This document shows positions 62,553 through 64,000 of a stretch of DNA of 64,000 nt, one piece after another. The notes under the pieces were generated by a model. It made no database searches. It was given only the letters and a program-made list of their open reading frames with translations, and was not told the DNA's origin. The stretch is from Acinetobacter vivianii. GTDB lineage: Bacteria > Pseudomonadota > Gammaproteobacteria > Pseudomonadales > Moraxellaceae. The stretch covers positions 62,001 through 126,000 of the forward strand of contig NZ_BMDR01000001.1 of assembly GCF_014635885.1 (NCBI RefSeq). Direction: 5' to 3'. Both the position numbers and the translations under genes were made by a program. The first letter of the stretch is position 1, and every line of letters begins with the position of its first letter.

Positions 62553-63686
62553 ATGGCTAAAGTGCATTGGATGGTCAGTTTAGTACGAGTAATTACCATA
62601 TTATTTGTGCTATTGGGCTGTTTTGTACTTTTTTTATATTCACCTTTTTATTCACAACTGGTGGTTAAAGGGCTCAACCGCTTTGTGCCTGTAGATGTGA
62701 ATGAGGTCGCAGCACAAAGCCAAAAACCCGCAGCTTTGAGTGAGCATGAGACTTTAGAACCTGGTTCGAATCTGTGGATTGCACGACAGGCTTATCTCAA
62801 GTTGATGGAAAGATCTTTTCAGTCAGAGAAATCTGAAGATTTAAGACTGATTCAGGCACGTTATAAATTGCTGCAAGAGCTGATTGCTGAGGAGCAGGAA
62901 AAAGAAAGTGCTGAAGAAAAGAAGCAACCGAATATTCCCTTGATGGGTGAGCGACCTGATCAGGATCAGGCAAGTTCAGCAGTCACCATTACAACGCCAT
63001 TAGATTTTCTGCAGTGGAATACACCGGATAATCAGGCTTTGATGGGTAAATACATTGCTTTTTTAGAAACTTATCCAATCGAATTACCTGTCAATGAAGA
63101 TGATAAAGACGAGACCAATAAAGATCTGATTGAGCTGAAAAAGAATAAAGATGGTACACCTGAACCACAAAATATTTCTCAGCCAAATGCCATTGTTGTG
63201 CTGGGCGGCGGTTTAACGCTGGGCGCAAATGGTAAAGATATCGTGGTAAACAATTACACCCGTTTGCGTTTGGAAAAAACGCTTCAGGTCGAGCAAAAAT
63301 ATGCTTTGCCTATCGTGTTGAGTGGTGTTGAAGCGCCTTATATGCAGGCGTGGTTAAAAGAGCGTGGCATAGAGGCAAAACTTCTTGAAAATAGAAGTAT
63401 GAATACCTGTGAAAACACCAGATTCAGCTCTTTATTGCTACAAAAGAAAGGTGGGGCGCCAACGGTGATCCTCATTACCGATGAATATCACATGCCTCGT
63501 ACCCGCCGTTTATTTGCCTTAAGCGGTATTGAAACGGTTCCTGTCATTGCACCTATGCCAACCACTTTGACAGACTGGCGTCCTAGCGAACAAAACTATG
63601 ACCACAGTCGCCGTGCAAACTACGAAATGCTGGCAACAATTCGTGATATGTTGATTGGTTCAAGTGATTGTCGAGAGATACCATAA
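62553..63686 (+). CDS. DUF218/YdcF-ElyC family membrane protein
   Basis: A 377-residue protein with one N-terminal membrane helix (about 7-29). ATG 62553 has AGGAG four bases upstream; ATG 62541 is also open and overlaps murB. Residues about 215-370 are the DUF218 domain: NAIVVLGGGLTLGANGKDI, IVLSGVEAPYMQAWLKERG, ENRSMNTCENTRFSSLLL and TDEYHMPRTRRLFAL. E. coli ElyC of this family affects cell-wall and lipid-carrier steps, fitting its place behind murB. Confidence 0.86.
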   Translation: MAKVHWMVSLVRVITILFVLLGCFVLFLYSPFYSQLVVKGLNRFVPVDVNEVAAQSQKPAALSEHETLEPGSNLWIARQAYLKLMERSFQSEKSEDLRLIQARYKLLQELIAEEQEKESAEEKKQPNIPLMGERPDQDQASSAVTITTPLDFLQWNTPDNQALMGKYIAFLETYPIELPVNEDDKDETNKDLIELKKNKDGTPEPQNISQPNAIVVLGGGLTLGANGKDIVVNNYTRLRLEKTLQVEQKYALPIVLSGVEAPYMQAWLKERGIEAKLLENRSMNTCENTRFSSLLLQKKGGAPTVILITDEYHMPRTRRLFALSGIETVPVIAPMPTTLTDWRPSEQNYDHSRRANYEMLATIRDMLIGSSDCREIP

Positions 63687-64000
63687 TGTCCAATATTCCA
63701 TTTTTAAATCCGACAATTCTAAAACAACTGGATTTGCCTGTTCCAAATCGTGAAACCACACCGCAGGTACTGGAACCTTTGGATCTATCAGCGATAGTCG
63801 AGCCATCAAAACCATTACAGGCTTATCGCAAACTCTATGGTTTAAATTTGCTGGATTGTGAACATTGGCAAGGTTATGTGGAAATGCCATTGTTTCGTTT
63901 GCATGTGCAGGTCTTCCAGCCGAAACAGCAAAAGATTCAGGGTACCGTGTGCTTATTACATGGTTATCTGGAACATAGTGGTATTTATCAACCCATTATC
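63686..64000 (+). CDS. Alpha/beta hydrolase, N-terminal part (cut by window end)
   Basis: Open from ATG 63686, whose A is also the last base of the upstream stop (TAATG), to the window end, 105 codons. The start MSNIPFLNPTILKQLDLPVP is followed by the oxyanion-hole motif CLLHGYLEHSGIYQPI typical of lysophospholipase-like hydrolases. The catalytic Ser and His lie beyond the edge. It is coupled to the DUF218 gene. Confidence 0.8.
   Translation, partial: MSNIPFLNPTILKQLDLPVPNRETTPQVLEPLDLSAIVEPSKPLQAYRKLYGLNLLDCEHWQGYVEMPLFRLHVQVFQPKQQKIQGTVCLLHGYLEHSGIYQPII

Overview
The window looks like chromosomal DNA of an AT-rich gammaproteobacterium, most likely the genus Acinetobacter (Moraxellaceae). 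This rests on recognisable housekeeping proteins (RuvC, MetK, transketolase, TrmA, PutA, AspA, SstT, DnaX, MurB), on a PutA without the ribbon-helix-helix domain paired with a divergent Lrp-type regulator, and on several small proteins typical of that genus. The species cannot be fixed from sequence reading alone.

Layout. 1-1.4 kb: the end of nnrD, convergent ruvC, and an initiator tRNA gene. 1.5-4.1 kb: three tandem cold-shock genes, two with a duplicated and covarying 5' leader, plus possible small proteins. 4.3-13.3 kb: a FAD amino-acid/amine oxidase, an I78/DUF333 lipoprotein, fxsA, metK and tktA, a two-gene hypothetical operon and an OsmC protein. 13.5-18.8 kb: yceI, then a reduced prophage with a cleavable CI/LexA-like repressor, a symmetric three-site operator between divergent promoters, a Cro-like partner, early-type small proteins, a beta-rich (possibly tail) protein, holin and GH19-type endolysin. 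It has no integrase, terminase or capsid genes. 18.8-23.1 kb: GNAT, LRAT-like, NAGPA-like, trmA and GrpB genes. 23.2-31.5 kb: amino-acid catabolism (putA, its Lrp-type regulator, putP, aspA, gcvH). 31.6-36.4 kb: AraC regulator, MaoC, ABC exporter, gltS. 36.9-44.5 kb: a mosaic accessory stretch of small lipoproteins and membrane proteins, a Cys-rich copper-binding protein, an orphan phage-tail-like TIM-barrel protein, a HIRAN-like protein and an orphan HsdR-N nuclease. 44.5-50.6 kb: ybdG-like channel, DUF2058, DUF1275, sstT, and a persulfide-sensor-type ArsR with a SulP transporter. 50.9-51.1 kb: a candidate structured small RNA with its own promoter and terminator. 51.2-64 kb: TetR, lipoprotein and C-N hydrolase, RoxA-like oxygenase, dnaX with a hexanucleotide repeat, thioesterase and iron-ADH, orphan PAAR, HD hydrolase, and a run of LMW-PTP, murB, DUF218 and a hydrolase cut by the window end.

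How the genes connect. The proline genes form a classic uptake, oxidation and regulation unit. The aspartate lyase, GcvH, GltS and SstT genes give the region a strong amino-acid-use theme. The prophage remnant keeps both control and lysis functions, so a DNA-damage-triggered lysis switch is conceivable but unproven. Almost every transcription unit ends in a clear hairpin plus T-tract terminator.
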